A DNA stretch of 64,000 nt from the NCBI RefSeq assembly GCF_035968265.1, contig NZ_JAVYIM010000002.1, positions 62,001 through 126,000 on the forward strand, given 5' to 3'. Every line of letters begins with the position of its first letter. Position 1 is the first letter of the stretch. This document shows positions 50,544-59,294 of this stretch, piece after piece. The position numbers and the translations under genes were made by a program. The notes below the pieces were generated by a model that ran no database searches, had not been told where the DNA came from, and saw only the letters and a program-made list of their open reading frames with translations. Source of the DNA: Nitrosarchaeum sp. (lineage in GTDB: Archaea > Thermoproteota > Nitrososphaeria > Nitrososphaerales > Nitrosopumilaceae).

Positions 50544-50620
50544 AAACTCATCATCCTTAGATGAACGAACTGTTAATTATGAAATAAAATATTGAATTGG
50601 ATCTTAAGACCATCAACGGT

Positions 50621-50646
50621 TAGTTGTTTGGTGAGAGACCCAACTA
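50621..50646. other. intergenic hairpin with bulge
   Basis: TAGTTG (50621-50626) pairs with CAACTA (50641-50646), and GGT (50630-50632) with ACC (50638-50640), leaving a TTT bulge and a 5-nt loop. It lies in the 497-bp gap 50544-51040, which also holds a stronger hairpin, a palindrome and a small ORF. Confidence 0.35.
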
Positions 50647-50781
50647 CTCATGTTTTATCAAAATAGTATTTAGATCCTACTGATAATTTCTACGTGAATC
50701 TTTTAAGGAAAATTTCTAAACTCACTATGGTTATCATACGCTAATGGAGTCATTCGCCTGCTGTGACCAAACCATCGTCCA

Positions 50782-50807
50782 AGACTTGGGCACTTTGGCC
50801 CAAGTCT
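50782..50807. terminator. strong GC-rich hairpin
   Basis: A 10-bp perfect stem (AGACTTGGGC 50782-50791, GCCCAAGTCT 50798-50807) with a 6-nt loop. It is unusually GC-rich for this genome. It could end a transcript or be part of a small RNA; it is too far from the amidohydrolase stop (240 bp) to be its simple terminator. Confidence 0.45.
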
Positions 50808-50832
50808 ATTCATTAATTATGGATCATTGATC

Positions 50833-50861
50833 TGAACAAATTGTTCATGGATCTTTTAAAC
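50833..50861 (+). promoter_or_regulatory. palindrome plus TATA-like box upstream of a small ORF
   Basis: TGAACAA-A-TTGTTCA (50833-50847) is a 15-bp palindrome. Five bases later comes a TATA-like box, CTTTTAAAC (50853-50861), centred 26 nt before an ATG at 50883. This is the layout of an operator next to a leaderless promoter. Confidence 0.45.
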
Positions 50862-50882
50862 TAATTTTCATTATGCTATGAT

Positions 50883-50963
50883 ATGTTAGAAAATACTACT
50901 GAACAAAAACATGCTTGGGAAGAAGTCAGAGGCTTATCATGGCTAATTTCTGATGATGAATAA
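50883..50963 (+). CDS. possible 26-residue leaderless protein
   Basis: An ATG at 50883 opens a 26-codon frame: MLENTTEQKHAWEEVRGL, then SWLISDDE and stop. It is acidic, with two tryptophans. A TATA-like box lies at the exact distance for a leaderless transcript, with a palindrome just upstream, which is the main support. No family is known to me. Chance occurrence of such a short frame is quite possible. Confidence 0.4.
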   Translation: MLENTTEQKHAWEEVRGLSWLISDDE

Positions 50964-51040
50964 TTCAAAAAACCATCTATACTCTCAAATCCTCAAATTG
51001 TAATGATTTAACAATAAACTGTTTTTCCGTAAAATAATTT

Positions 51041-51715
51041 CTAAATTATATCAAATTTACCGCCTGTTTTGGCTCTGTAAATGACATCAGGTTTTCTGAT
51101 AAATATTCCAGATTCTACCACTCCTGCCACTTGTTTTATTTTTTGAGATAGAATTTTTGGATTTTTTATTACTCCAAAATCACAATCTAGAATAATATTT
51201 CCATTCTCTGTAAAGAATGGATAACCTCTATCAATCAAACGTAGTTCTGCTTTTCCTCCTAATTTTTTGATTTCATAAGTAACTAAATTCCTTGCTTGAG
51301 GATTAACTTCAACTGGAACTGATCTTGTAAAGTTTTTAACAAATTTTGATTTATCTGCCATGACTACTACTTTTTTTGCAAGATTAAACAAAATATTTTC
51401 TCGCAATAAAGCTCCACCACCACCCTTGATGACAAATTTTTGTGAATCGATTTGATCAGCACCATCAAAAACAACATCAATGTGATCAACTTGATCAGCT
51501 TCAACTAATGGAATTCCTCCTTTTTCAGCAATCAATTTAATTTGTAATGACGTTGGAACTCCTTTGATGTTGTAATTTTTTATTTTTATAAATGATGAAA
51601 GAGATTTAACAAATGCAGTAGCTGCTCTACCGCTCCCTAATCCAATTACAAAACCATCTTTTACAAATTTTAATGCATCAGTTGATAATGCCTCAATGGC
51701 ACCATCATAGGACAA
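51041..51715 (-). CDS. rpiA: ribose-5-phosphate isomerase A
   Basis: 224 residues matching RpiA, which interconverts ribose-5-phosphate and ribulose-5-phosphate. Motifs: GLGSGRAATAFVKSL near the N-terminus, FDGADQID, KGGGGALLREN with the catalytic region, and a final VVESGIF. Length is normal. The start is TTG 51715, directly after the stop of the upstream gene (TAATTG), so the two are probably co-translated. Confidence 0.94.
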   Translation of the reverse strand: MSYDGAIEALSTDALKFVKDGFVIGLGSGRAATAFVKSLSSFIKIKNYNIKGVPTSLQIKLIAEKGGIPLVEADQVDHIDVVFDGADQIDSQKFVIKGGGGALLRENILFNLAKKVVVMADKSKFVKNFTRSVPVEVNPQARNLVTYEIKKLGGKAELRLIDRGYPFFTENGNIILDCDFGVIKNPKILSQKIKQVAGVVESGIFIRKPDVIYRAKTGGKFDII

Positions 51716-52645
51716 TTATTCTACCTCGGCTTGTTCAATCTTTGAGAGTACTTTCATTATTTCGCCTTTGATCTTATCTAAATCATCTGAATTATCTTCA
51801 TCAAAGTCATCATCTAATACTGTAGTTGGATTTGATTTCTTTGGTTCTGGAAGAGCCTTATGCTCCGTTATTTTTGCAATTTCTTTGTTTATGTCTGGTT
51901 TTGTTTCGAATTTGATCTCTGGCTTTGTACTAATTTCTTGTATAATCTCAATTTTATCTTCTATTTTTGGTTGAACTACTTTGATCTCTTCTTTTGGTTT
52001 GATCATTTCTTGAATGATCTCTTCTTTTGGTTCAATTGCTTTTTCAAACAACGGGAATTTTGGTTCCTTATTTGAAAATCTAGTTAATGTAGTTAATTCA
52101 AATGATTGTCTAGAATTTGGTTGTGGTATTATGATAGAATCTATTTTTGCTTCTTTTGGTTTTTCAAAATTAAATATTTTCTTATTTTGTTTTGCTTCCG
52201 GCTTTGTTTCCACAACCTCTTCTTTTATTTCTGTAGTTGGATTTGCAGCTATGATCTTTGATGATAATTCATATAATCTATCATCTAATCTTGATAGCTT
52301 TTGATCCATTAATGTAATTAATCCGTCACCGATAGGTCCTAGATCTGGATGGTGGCTTGCATCTTCAAGCTTTTCTAATTTTGCAAGTACAATTCCTAAT
52401 TGGTGTTGATACTTTAGCAATAGCTTGTCTTTTTGAATTTTTGGAAAATCATAATCTGTTTGATATAATCTAGAAATTGTTTTTGTTAGAATATCTTTCT
52501 CAATTTTTAAAGAATTGATTTGAGTTCTAATATGTGAACTAGCACCTAAACTAAGTAACTGTGTTTTGTTTTTTGGCATTTTTCTTGCAGCAGCTGCTGT
52601 AGCAACACCAGCTATAGAACTAAGAATTATTGCAATCTCTTGCAT
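51716..52645 (-). CDS. coiled-coil protein with long acidic/Pro-Lys linker
   Basis: 309 residues. A short hydrophobic N-terminus (IAIILSSIAGVATAAAAR) could anchor it to the membrane. A helical region follows (30-140, coiled coil LGIVLAKLEKLEDA, LMDQKLSRLDDRLYELSSKI), then a long low-complexity Lys/Glu/Pro/Ile part (150-270), and a final Asp-rich helix (DEDNSDDLDKIKGEIMKVL). No known family. It sits between L37e and rpiA with no gaps, so it is part of the same transcript. The function is unknown. Confidence 0.7.
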   Translation of the reverse strand: MQEIAIILSSIAGVATAAAARKMPKNKTQLLSLGASSHIRTQINSLKIEKDILTKTISRLYQTDYDFPKIQKDKLLLKYQHQLGIVLAKLEKLEDASHHPDLGPIGDGLITLMDQKLSRLDDRLYELSSKIIAANPTTEIKEEVVETKPEAKQNKKIFNFEKPKEAKIDSIIIPQPNSRQSFELTTLTRFSNKEPKFPLFEKAIEPKEEIIQEMIKPKEEIKVVQPKIEDKIEIIQEISTKPEIKFETKPDINKEIAKITEHKALPEPKKSNPTTVLDDDFDEDNSDDLDKIKGEIMKVLSKIEQAEVE

Positions 52646-52813
52646 CTACGTATACCATTTAATCCAGGAATACTTTCTGCGTTTAGCCTCTGGGAATCCA
52701 CAACTTGCACATTGGTGGTGTCTCTTATGAAACGCATTATTACCACATCTTCTACATCTAATGTGTACTTTTTTCTTTGTAAAACCACCCATAGAAGTTG
52801 TGCCGCGTGTCAT
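52646..52813 (-). CDS. rpl37e: ribosomal protein L37e
   Basis: A 55-residue frame: [18 protein letters not shown], then CRRCG and [12 protein letters not shown], ending KYSWIKWYT. The four cysteines form the zinc site of L37e, and the basic ends bind 23S rRNA. The LSm gene lies 10 bp upstream on the same strand, the conserved archaeal LSm-L37e pair. The next gene starts at once after its stop codon (TAG then ATG). Confidence 0.96.
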   Translation of the reverse strand: MTRGTTSMGGFTKKKVHIRCRRCGNNAFHKRHHQCASCGFPEAKRRKYSWIKWYT

Positions 52814-52823
52814 CTCAATTCAC

Positions 52824-53060
52824 CTAATTTGCTGCTGGTGGAGGAGATATCATTACAACATTGTCTCCTCTTACAACAATGGTGCCTAGGCTTTTTGAAT
52901 TGCCCTCAGTAGGAATTTCCTCTGATGAGTCAAGTAGCAGGTTCATGTGCTGATCAAAACCAAGTAAATTACCCCTAATGGTTTTGCCGCCTTTGAGCTT
53001 TATCAATACTATTTGATTGATACTCTCATCCAATACTTTTACTGCCATATCAACGGACAT
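52824..53060 (-). CDS. archaeal Sm-like (LSm) RNA-binding protein
   Basis: 78 residues. Sm1 motif around VLIKLKGGKTIRGNLLGFDQHMN and Sm2 motif in GTIVVRGDNVVMI form the Sm fold, which assembles as a heptamer ring and binds U-rich RNA. The length is that of archaeal SmAP1. It is cotranscribed with rpl37e, 10 bp downstream. Confidence 0.95.
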   Translation of the reverse strand: MSVDMAVKVLDESINQIVLIKLKGGKTIRGNLLGFDQHMNLLLDSSEEIPTEGNSKSLGTIVVRGDNVVMISPPPAAN

Positions 53061-53104
53061 TATATCACTTATTGGCTTTGATATTGAGGGATTATATTAA
53101 AATT

Positions 53105-53839
53105 TCATTGGTGTAACTTTGAACTATGCTCAGTAAGGCAAGTTTGACACTTTTTTCCAAGATTTCTCATGATTTCGTCTAAAATCAACAATCCATCTCT
53201 CTTTGTTGCTTTTCTTGGATCTCCCCAAATTCCATTTTTTGTAACTTTTGGAAATGATTTTGATGCTAACAGTCCTAACTTTTTGATTTGCTGTTGTTTC
53301 ATTCCATCTGTTACAAGTCCTTTTTTGACCAATTTCATTTTGATATTTTTTGAAATTGCAAGCATCAGTGAGGTCTCCACAAATCCTGCATGATCAAATT
53401 CTCTTTGCATAAAATGCCAATATGAAAGTGAAAAAATTCTGAGTTTGTTTTTTGATAATTTTCTGAATTTTTCATCGATGTTTTTTAATGATTTTTGATT
53501 TCCATGATGTCCATTAATAATAAAAACTGTTTTGATGTTATTTGCAAGAAGTGATCTACACAAATCAATCATGATAGTATGAAGTGTTGTTTCTTTAATA
53601 CTGATGTTAAAAAACGGTGAATGTTCAAACGAAACTCCATATGTTAATGTAGGTAAAAGTAAATAATTCATTTTTTCTGATAATCTTTTTGCTATTTCTG
53701 TAACAATATCAGAATCAGTAGAAATTGGTAGATGTGGACCATGTTGTTCTATTGAGCCTACGGGAATAATTGCAATCGGTTTTTTCTTTTTAATGATTTT
53801 CCTTAGTTCGGGATCAAATTGGGATTTAATTTCTACCAT
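53105..53839 (-). CDS. creatininase-family amidohydrolase (ArfB/MftE-like)
   Basis: 244 residues of the creatininase family. Metal-site motifs: IIPVGSIEQHGPHLPISTD near residue 24, FEHSPFF near 72, VFIINGHHGNQKSL near 110 and DHAGFVETSLML near 150. Archaeal members include ArfB, a formamide hydrolase in the riboflavin/F420 pathway, and peptide hydrolases. F420 use is evident in this genome, but the substrate is not proven. It starts 5 bp after the PurU-like gene and is probably cotranscribed with it. Confidence 0.82.
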   Translation of the reverse strand: MVEIKSQFDPELRKIIKKKKPIAIIPVGSIEQHGPHLPISTDSDIVTEIAKRLSEKMNYLLLPTLTYGVSFEHSPFFNISIKETTLHTIMIDLCRSLLANNIKTVFIINGHHGNQKSLKNIDEKFRKLSKNKLRIFSLSYWHFMQREFDHAGFVETSLMLAISKNIKMKLVKKGLVTDGMKQQQIKKLGLLASKSFPKVTKNGIWGDPRKATKRDGLLILDEIMRNLGKKCQTCLTEHSSKLHQ

Positions 53840-53844
53840 TTATT

Positions 53845-54693
53845 TCACTTTGACTTGACATGAACCTTTCTCCAACGAACCTCAAGTTTGTTTTCTAGGT
53901 GCATCTTTGTGGCTTTAAGCAAAGTATCTGCTTCTAATTTTTGACCTTCGGATTTAATTTCTTCTAAAGAATCATCTGGATCAACTTTAAAAGAATCTTG
54001 GAAAATTATTGGTCCTTGATCCAAGTTTTCCGTCACATAATGCGCAGTTACCCCAACTATTTTTGTTCCTCTCTCAAAAGCTTGTGCATATGCAAGTGCA
54101 CCTGGAAACGCAGGTAAAAGTGATGGGTGGATATTGATTATTCTATTTGGATACCTCCACACAAAATTTGGGCTAAGTATTTTCATATATCTTGCAAGAA
54201 CAATCAGATCAATCTCATATTTTTTACAAATTTCTAATATTTTTTCTTCAGCTTTTTCTTGATTTGATTCTGAGATTGTAATAAATGGAATTTTTGCTTT
54301 TTTTGCTATTGGTTCTAATGTTTTTTCAGTGCCTATTATTACTGAAATGCATCCTTTCAATGATTTCTTTTTAGCAGCATCGAGTATTGTTTCTAGACAT
54401 CGTGGTTCTTTTGTAACTAGTATTGCAATATTTTTTTCAGAATTTGTTTCATGATGTGTACTTACATCCATTTTTTCTTTTTTTGATAATAATTGAATCC
54501 CTGAATCAAACTTTTTTACATTTACCATCTTTGTAAATGATGCTTCCAAATACATTCCAAAAAGACCTTTGACAACATTTTGATTTACTTTTTCAATGTT
54601 TCCACCGTTTTCAAATACAAAATTAGTAAATGCTGCAACTATTCCTTCTCTATCTTTTCCAACTACTGTAATGCCAATCACTGTCTTTTTCAT
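53845..54693 (-). CDS. formyltetrahydrofolate deformylase-like (PurU-type) protein
   Basis: 282 residues. N-terminal ACT domains (1-85, ITVVGKDREGIVAAFTNFVF) precede a formyltransferase-fold hydrolase domain (about 95-270). The catalytic asparagine-histidine-aspartate set is in RIINIHPSLLPAFPGA (Asn, His) and TENLDQGPII (Asp). PurU releases formate from 10-formyl-tetrahydrofolate; the sequence does not exclude a transferase such as PurN. The next gene, of the creatininase family, hydrolyses C-N bonds, and the pair may act on related formyl compounds (inference). Confidence 0.83.
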   Translation of the reverse strand: MKKTVIGITVVGKDREGIVAAFTNFVFENGGNIEKVNQNVVKGLFGMYLEASFTKMVNVKKFDSGIQLLSKKEKMDVSTHHETNSEKNIAILVTKEPRCLETILDAAKKKSLKGCISVIIGTEKTLEPIAKKAKIPFITISESNQEKAEEKILEICKKYEIDLIVLARYMKILSPNFVWRYPNRIINIHPSLLPAFPGALAYAQAFERGTKIVGVTAHYVTENLDQGPIIFQDSFKVDPDDSLEEIKSEGQKLEADTLLKATKMHLENKLEVRWRKVHVKSK

Positions 54694-54750
54694 AACTTTT
54701 TTTGATCACTATTTTCTCATTATTAATCATTCACAGAAATAGACAACCAA

Positions 54751-54835
54751 TGCGGGAGGTGGGATTTGAACCCACGAACTCCTAAGAGATAGGGTCCTAA
54801 GCCCTACGCCTTTGACCAGGCTGGGCGACTCCCGC
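54751..54835 (-). tRNA. tRNA-Leu (anticodon UAG)
   Basis: A class II tRNA of 85 nt with an extended variable arm. Acceptor GCGGGAG/CTCCCGC and discriminator A, anticodon stem TAGGG/CCCTA around loop CTTAGGA (anticodon TAG), T-stem GTGGG/CCCAC with loop TTCAAAT. Confidence 0.95.
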
Positions 54836-54882
54836 ATCGGACTTGCCATTAAACACAAATTTATCTATTATTGAAGTGAACT

Positions 54883-56253
54883 ATGGCAAAATTTTTTGGA
54901 ACAAATGGTATTCGTGGTGTTTTTTCTGAAGATTTTAGCTTAGAATTTGTACATGATATGACATTGGCAATTGCAACTTATTTCAAATCAGGACCAATAT
55001 TGGTTGGATACGATGGAAGAGAATCAAGTCAAATAATTGCAAAAGTTGTATGTTCTGCAATAAATTATACCGGACTTGATTGCAATAATGCAGGACTTGT
55101 ACCAACTCCCTGTCTTGAATATGCTGTGAAAAAACTTGGATATTCTGGTGGAATTATGATTACAGCTTCTCATAATCCTCCACAATATAATGGAATTAAA
55201 CCCGCTGCAAAAGACGGCGTAGAAATACCGCGAGAAGATGAATTGGTAATAGAAGATATTTTTTTGAATAAACATTGGATAAAAAATCCAATTAAATTTG
55301 GAACTACAGGTAAAGAAAATAGAGCAACTGATGTTTATGTTAATGGAATAATTTCACATATAGATTTACAGAAGATAAAATCAAAACATCTGAAAGTTGT
55401 TTTGGATTTAGGAAATGGAGCGCAGGCAATTACTGCCCCGATATTTTGTAAATCAGTAGGATGTGAAATATTTTTAATTAATGATAAAATTGATGGACAA
55501 TTTCCTGGACGTGGTTCTGAACCAACTCCTCAAAATCTTTCTGAACTTTCCAAATCTGTTAAAGAAAACAATGCAGATTTTGGAATTGCATTTGATGGTG
55601 ATGGAGATCGAAGTATATTTTGTGATAATAATGGAGAGATTCTTACTGGTGATAAATCTGCTCTGGTGCTTACAAAATTTATTTTGCAAAAAAATCCTAA
55701 TTCTCTAGTTGTTACTTGTTTGAATTCTGGTTCAAATATAGAACTTGTTGCAAATGAATTTAATTCAAAAGTAATTCGAACTAAAGTTGGAAGCGTAGAA
55801 GTATCGCGAAAGATGGTGCCTACAAATGCATTAATTGGTTTTGAAGAAAATGGAGGATTTATGTTTGGAAAACATAATGAGGTAAGAGATGGCTGTATGA
55901 CTTTAGCTTTAATGATAGATCTTTTAGTAAAATCTGAAAAAACACTATCTGAATTAATTTCTGATCTTCCTCCCTCTTTTACAACAAAAGATAAAGTTGC
56001 ATGTTCTCAAGATGATTCTAAAAAACTAATAAAATTATTAAAAGAAGAATTTCCTAATTCTGATATAACTGACGGAATCAAAATTACAATAGATTCTAAA
56101 AACTGGGTTATGATAAGACCTAGTGGTACTGAACCCATAGTTAGAATATATGGGGAATCTGAAAGTCAGCAAAAATTAGACACTTTGATGTCAAAATACA
56201 TTCAAAAAGTCAAGTCTGTCATTTCCGATAACACTTTTAAAACCAATCCATAG
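54883..56253 (+). CDS. glmM: phosphoglucosamine/phosphohexose mutase
   Basis: 456 residues of the alpha-D-phosphohexomutase family. FFGTNGIRGVF at the start, phosphoserine S96 in TASHNPPQYNG, the magnesium loop DGDGDRS near 240, the sugar-binding FEENGGFMFG loop and the C-terminal RPSGTEPIVRIY phosphate loop are all intact. Archaeal members serve as GlmM, making glucosamine-1-phosphate for UDP-GlcNAc, or as phosphomannomutase. It follows tRNA-Leu head to head. Confidence 0.9.
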   Translation: MAKFFGTNGIRGVFSEDFSLEFVHDMTLAIATYFKSGPILVGYDGRESSQIIAKVVCSAINYTGLDCNNAGLVPTPCLEYAVKKLGYSGGIMITASHNPPQYNGIKPAAKDGVEIPREDELVIEDIFLNKHWIKNPIKFGTTGKENRATDVYVNGIISHIDLQKIKSKHLKVVLDLGNGAQAITAPIFCKSVGCEIFLINDKIDGQFPGRGSEPTPQNLSELSKSVKENNADFGIAFDGDGDRSIFCDNNGEILTGDKSALVLTKFILQKNPNSLVVTCLNSGSNIELVANEFNSKVIRTKVGSVEVSRKMVPTNALIGFEENGGFMFGKHNEVRDGCMTLALMIDLLVKSEKTLSELISDLPPSFTTKDKVACSQDDSKKLIKLLKEEFPNSDITDGIKITIDSKNWVMIRPSGTEPIVRIYGESESQQKLDTLMSKYIQKVKSVISDNTFKTNP

Positions 56254-56294
56254 CATGATGGGAATGGAGAATGATCCCTAAAGGGTGACATAGT

Positions 56295-56681
56295 ATGGGT
56301 AAAGCTTATTATGTAAAATTTGAGACGCCAGAAGAACTGGTAAATCCAATCTTGGAAGCTGTTAGAGTTGCATCTACCAGTGGTAAAGTAAAGAAAGGAA
56401 CCAATGAGGCAACAAAAGCCATTGAACGAGGTACAAGCAAACTTATCGTTATCGCTGAAGATGTTGAACCACCAGAAGTAGTAGCACATCTTCCTATCTT
56501 ATGTGAAGAGCAAGGTGCAGCATATGCATTTGTTCCAAGCAAACAAGAATTAGGAAAGTCTTTAGGCATTGACATTACTTCTGCCGCTGCAGCAATTTTA
56601 GATGCTGGTGATGCACAACACATAGTTGACCAAGTTGTCTCAGCAATTGCTAAAATTAAAGGTGGAAAGTCTAGCAAATGA
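56295..56681 (+). CDS. rpl7ae: ribosomal protein L7Ae
   Basis: 128 residues. The L7Ae core [20 protein letters not shown] and [22 protein letters not shown] are textbook. It binds kink-turns in 23S rRNA, box C/D and H/ACA guide RNAs and RNase P. It is the first gene of a translation operon; its stop overlaps the S28e start (ATGA). Confidence 0.97.
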   Translation: MGKAYYVKFETPEELVNPILEAVRVASTSGKVKKGTNEATKAIERGTSKLIVIAEDVEPPEVVAHLPILCEEQGAAYAFVPSKQELGKSLGIDITSAAAAILDAGDAQHIVDQVVSAIAKIKGGKSSK

Positions 56682-56890
56682 GTACTACAACTGATGACGT
56701 AACTCAATCTGAAATTATTCAAATTGTTGGTAGAACTGGTATTGCAGGTGAAGTTATTCAAGTTAGAGTAAAAGTTCTTTCTGGTAAGGATAAAGGTAGA
56801 ATTCTTACAAGAAATGTTAAAGGTTCTGTTAGAATAGGAGAGATTCTTATGTTAAGAGAAACCGAGAGAGAAGCAAAGAAAATTCATTAG
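56678..56890 (+). CDS. rps28e: ribosomal protein S28e
   Basis: 70 residues with an OB fold: [20 protein letters not shown], then [17 protein letters not shown] and the ending LRETEREA. These are diagnostic for S28e. The start overlaps the L7Ae stop by 4 bp; L24e follows after 9 bp. Confidence 0.97.
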   Translation: MSTTTDDVTQSEIIQIVGRTGIAGEVIQVRVKVLSGKDKGRILTRNVKGSVRIGEILMLRETEREAKKIH

Positions 56891-56899
56891 GTGAAATAG

Positions 56900-57103
56900 A
56901 TGAGTCTTTTAGTTAAACCCTGCAGTTTTTGTGCTAGACCTGTTGCAAAAGGTTCAGGTACAATGCTTGCAAAAAATGATGGAACTGTTTTATGGTTTTG
57001 TTCTGCAAAATGCAAGAAAAATGCTCTAGAACTAAAACGTGATCCAAGAAAATTAAAGTGGACCAAAAAATACGTTAAAGGCGGAATTCAACACAAGAAA
57101 TAA
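56900..57103 (+). CDS. rpl24e: ribosomal protein L24e
   Basis: 67 residues with the zinc-binding CSFCARPVAKGSG and FCSAKCKKNALELKRDPRK segments of L24e. It binds the large subunit. The 2-bp gap to ndk and 9-bp gap to S28e mark one operon. Confidence 0.96.
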   Translation: MSLLVKPCSFCARPVAKGSGTMLAKNDGTVLWFCSAKCKKNALELKRDPRKLKWTKKYVKGGIQHKK

Positions 57104-57105
57104 AA

Positions 57106-57507
57106 TTGACTGAACAAACTCTTTTCATTGTAAAACCGGATGCAGTAGCTAGAAAACTTACTGGTGAAGTTATTGCAAGATTTGAAAGAAAGGGATTCAA
57201 ACTTTTAAAATTAAAGATGTTTACATTCACACAAAAACAAGCTGAAAATTTTTATGGCGTACATAAAGATAAACCGTTTTTTGGCGAGCTCACATCTTTT
57301 ATTACATCTGGACCTGTAGTTGCAGCAATAATCGAAGGAAACAATGCAATTACAACCACACGAATTATGATTGGTGCAACAAAATCATTTGAAGCAGCAC
57401 CTGGTTCTATTCGTGGAGATTTTGGATTAGGATTTAGTGACAATATCATTCATGCATCTGATTCACAAGAAAGTTTTGATCACGAATCGAGGGTAGCATT
57501 TGAGTGA
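57106..57507 (+). CDS. ndk: nucleoside diphosphate kinase
   Basis: 133 residues from TTG 57106. The N-terminal LFIVKPDAVARKLTGEV and the phospho-histidine H116 in SDNIIHASDSQES are intact. It moves the gamma phosphate of ATP to other NDPs. In archaea the gene is often placed in this ribosomal-infB operon, as here. The infB start is 5 bp after its stop. Confidence 0.95.
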   Translation: MTEQTLFIVKPDAVARKLTGEVIARFERKGFKLLKLKMFTFTQKQAENFYGVHKDKPFFGELTSFITSGPVVAAIIEGNNAITTTRIMIGATKSFEAAPGSIRGDFGLGFSDNIIHASDSQESFDHESRVAFE

Positions 57508-57512
57508 TCTGA

Positions 57513-59294
57513 TTGCAAATTCGTCAACCCATAGTGGTAGTTTTAGGTCACGTAGACTCTGGTAAAACATCTCTCTTAGATAGAATTAGAGGCACTGGTG
57601 TTCAAGGTAGAGAAGCCGGTGGAATTACTCAACATATAGGAGCAAGTTTTCTTCCTACTGAAACAATTAAAGAAACATGTGGACCATTATACAAAAAATT
57701 ACAAGAATCAGAAAATCAGGTTCCTGGAATTCTAGTTATTGACACACCTGGACATGAAGTTTTTACAAATCTTAGAGCGCGAGGTGGCTCTGCAGCTGAT
57801 ATTGCTATACTTGTAGTTGATGTTAACAGAGGATTTCAACCTCAAACAAATGAAAGTCTAAAAATTCTACAAAATAGAAAAGTTCCATTTGTTGTTGCAC
57901 TAAACAAATGTGATCAAATATCTGGATGGAGAAAATCAGACACTACATTTATCACACAAGCAATCAAAGAACAAGATCAGTTTATTCAAACAGATCTTGA
58001 TCAAAAAATATATGATGTTGTGGGAACTCTATCTGTTTTGGGATATCAATCTGAAGCATTTTATCGAGTTAAAGATTTTAAATCTGAAATTGCGATTGTG
58101 CCAATTTCTGCAAGATCTGGAGTTGGAATACCTGAATTACTTGCAGTATTAGTTGGATTAACTCAGCAATACTTGCAAAAAAGATTAGATCAGAAAGAAA
58201 AAGAATCAAGGGGAATTGTACTTGAAGTTAATGAGGAGATAGGACTAGGACATACCGCAAATATAATTTTGATTGATGGAAGTATAAAAAAAACTGATAC
58301 TATTGTGGTTGCAAAAAGAGATTCTGTTATTATAACAAAACCAAAAGCAATTCTTTTACCAAAACCACTTGATGAAATGAGAGATCCTAGAGATAAATTC
58401 AAACCAGTTCAAAGTGTAGATGCAGCTGCAGGACTCAAAATTGCATCCCCTGACCTTGAAGGAGTTTTACCAGGCAGTACACTTTATGTTGCATCAAATG
58501 AAGATGATGTAAAAAAATATACCAAACTAATTGAATCTGAAATGAAATCAGTGTTTATTGATACTGAGACTAATGGCGTTGTTTTAAAATGTGACACCAT
58601 AGGCTCGCTTGAGGCAATAGTTGAGATGCTACGACGTTCTCAAGTACCGATATCAAAAGCCGACATTGGACCTGTTAATCGTCGTGACATAATGGAAACT
58701 AGAGCAATTAAAGAAAATGATCGACATTTGGGAGTTATTTTGGCATTTAATGTGAAAATTCTTCCTGATGCAAAAGAAGAAGCTGAAAGTGGTCATATCA
58801 AAATTTTTGAGGACAAAATAATCTACAGCTTGATTGATAATTATAATGCATGGGTAAGTGAAGATACCGCAAATGAAGATGATGCAATATTTGCAGAACT
58901 GACTCCAATCTCTAAATTCACATTTCTCAAAGGATATGTTTTTAGAAATACTGACCCTGCTGTATTTGGAATCCGAGTTGATGTTGGAACATTAAAACAA
59001 AAAGTTCCCTTTATGAATAAAGATGGAAGAAAAATTGGTTTAGTACATCAGCTTCAATTAGATAAAAAAACTGTAACTTCTGCAAAATCTGGACAAGAGG
59101 TTGCATGTTCAGTTCAAGGTATAACAATTGGCAGACAAATTTTTGAAGAAGAAGTATTCTATACTTTTCCTCCTTCACATGAAGCAAAAAAAATTCTTGC
59201 TAAATTTATGCATAAACTAAGCTTAGAAGAACAAGAAATTTTTAATGAAATTATAGAAATTCAACGTAAAAAAGATGCAGCTTACGCTTACTAG
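57513..59294 (+). CDS. infB: translation initiation factor aIF5B/IF-2
   Basis: 593 residues from TTG 57513. The GTPase motifs are VLGHVDSGKTSLLD (G1), GGITQHIGAS (switch 1 region), DTPGHE (G3) and LNKCDQ (G4). Domains II-IV follow (LEVNEEIGLGHTANI; SQVPISKADIGPVNRRD). There is no long N-terminal extension, as usual in archaea. It assists subunit joining and binds initiator tRNA. It is the last gene of the L7Ae operon, and its end overlaps the convergent thioredoxin gene by 4 bp. Confidence 0.96.
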   Translation: MQIRQPIVVVLGHVDSGKTSLLDRIRGTGVQGREAGGITQHIGASFLPTETIKETCGPLYKKLQESENQVPGILVIDTPGHEVFTNLRARGGSAADIAILVVDVNRGFQPQTNESLKILQNRKVPFVVALNKCDQISGWRKSDTTFITQAIKEQDQFIQTDLDQKIYDVVGTLSVLGYQSEAFYRVKDFKSEIAIVPISARSGVGIPELLAVLVGLTQQYLQKRLDQKEKESRGIVLEVNEEIGLGHTANIILIDGSIKKTDTIVVAKRDSVIITKPKAILLPKPLDEMRDPRDKFKPVQSVDAAAGLKIASPDLEGVLPGSTLYVASNEDDVKKYTKLIESEMKSVFIDTETNGVVLKCDTIGSLEAIVEMLRRSQVPISKADIGPVNRRDIMETRAIKENDRHLGVILAFNVKILPDAKEEAESGHIKIFEDKIIYSLIDNYNAWVSEDTANEDDAIFAELTPISKFTFLKGYVFRNTDPAVFGIRVDVGTLKQKVPFMNKDGRKIGLVHQLQLDKKTVTSAKSGQEVACSVQGITIGRQIFEEEVFYTFPPSHEAKKILAKFMHKLSLEEQEIFNEIIEIQRKKDAAYAY

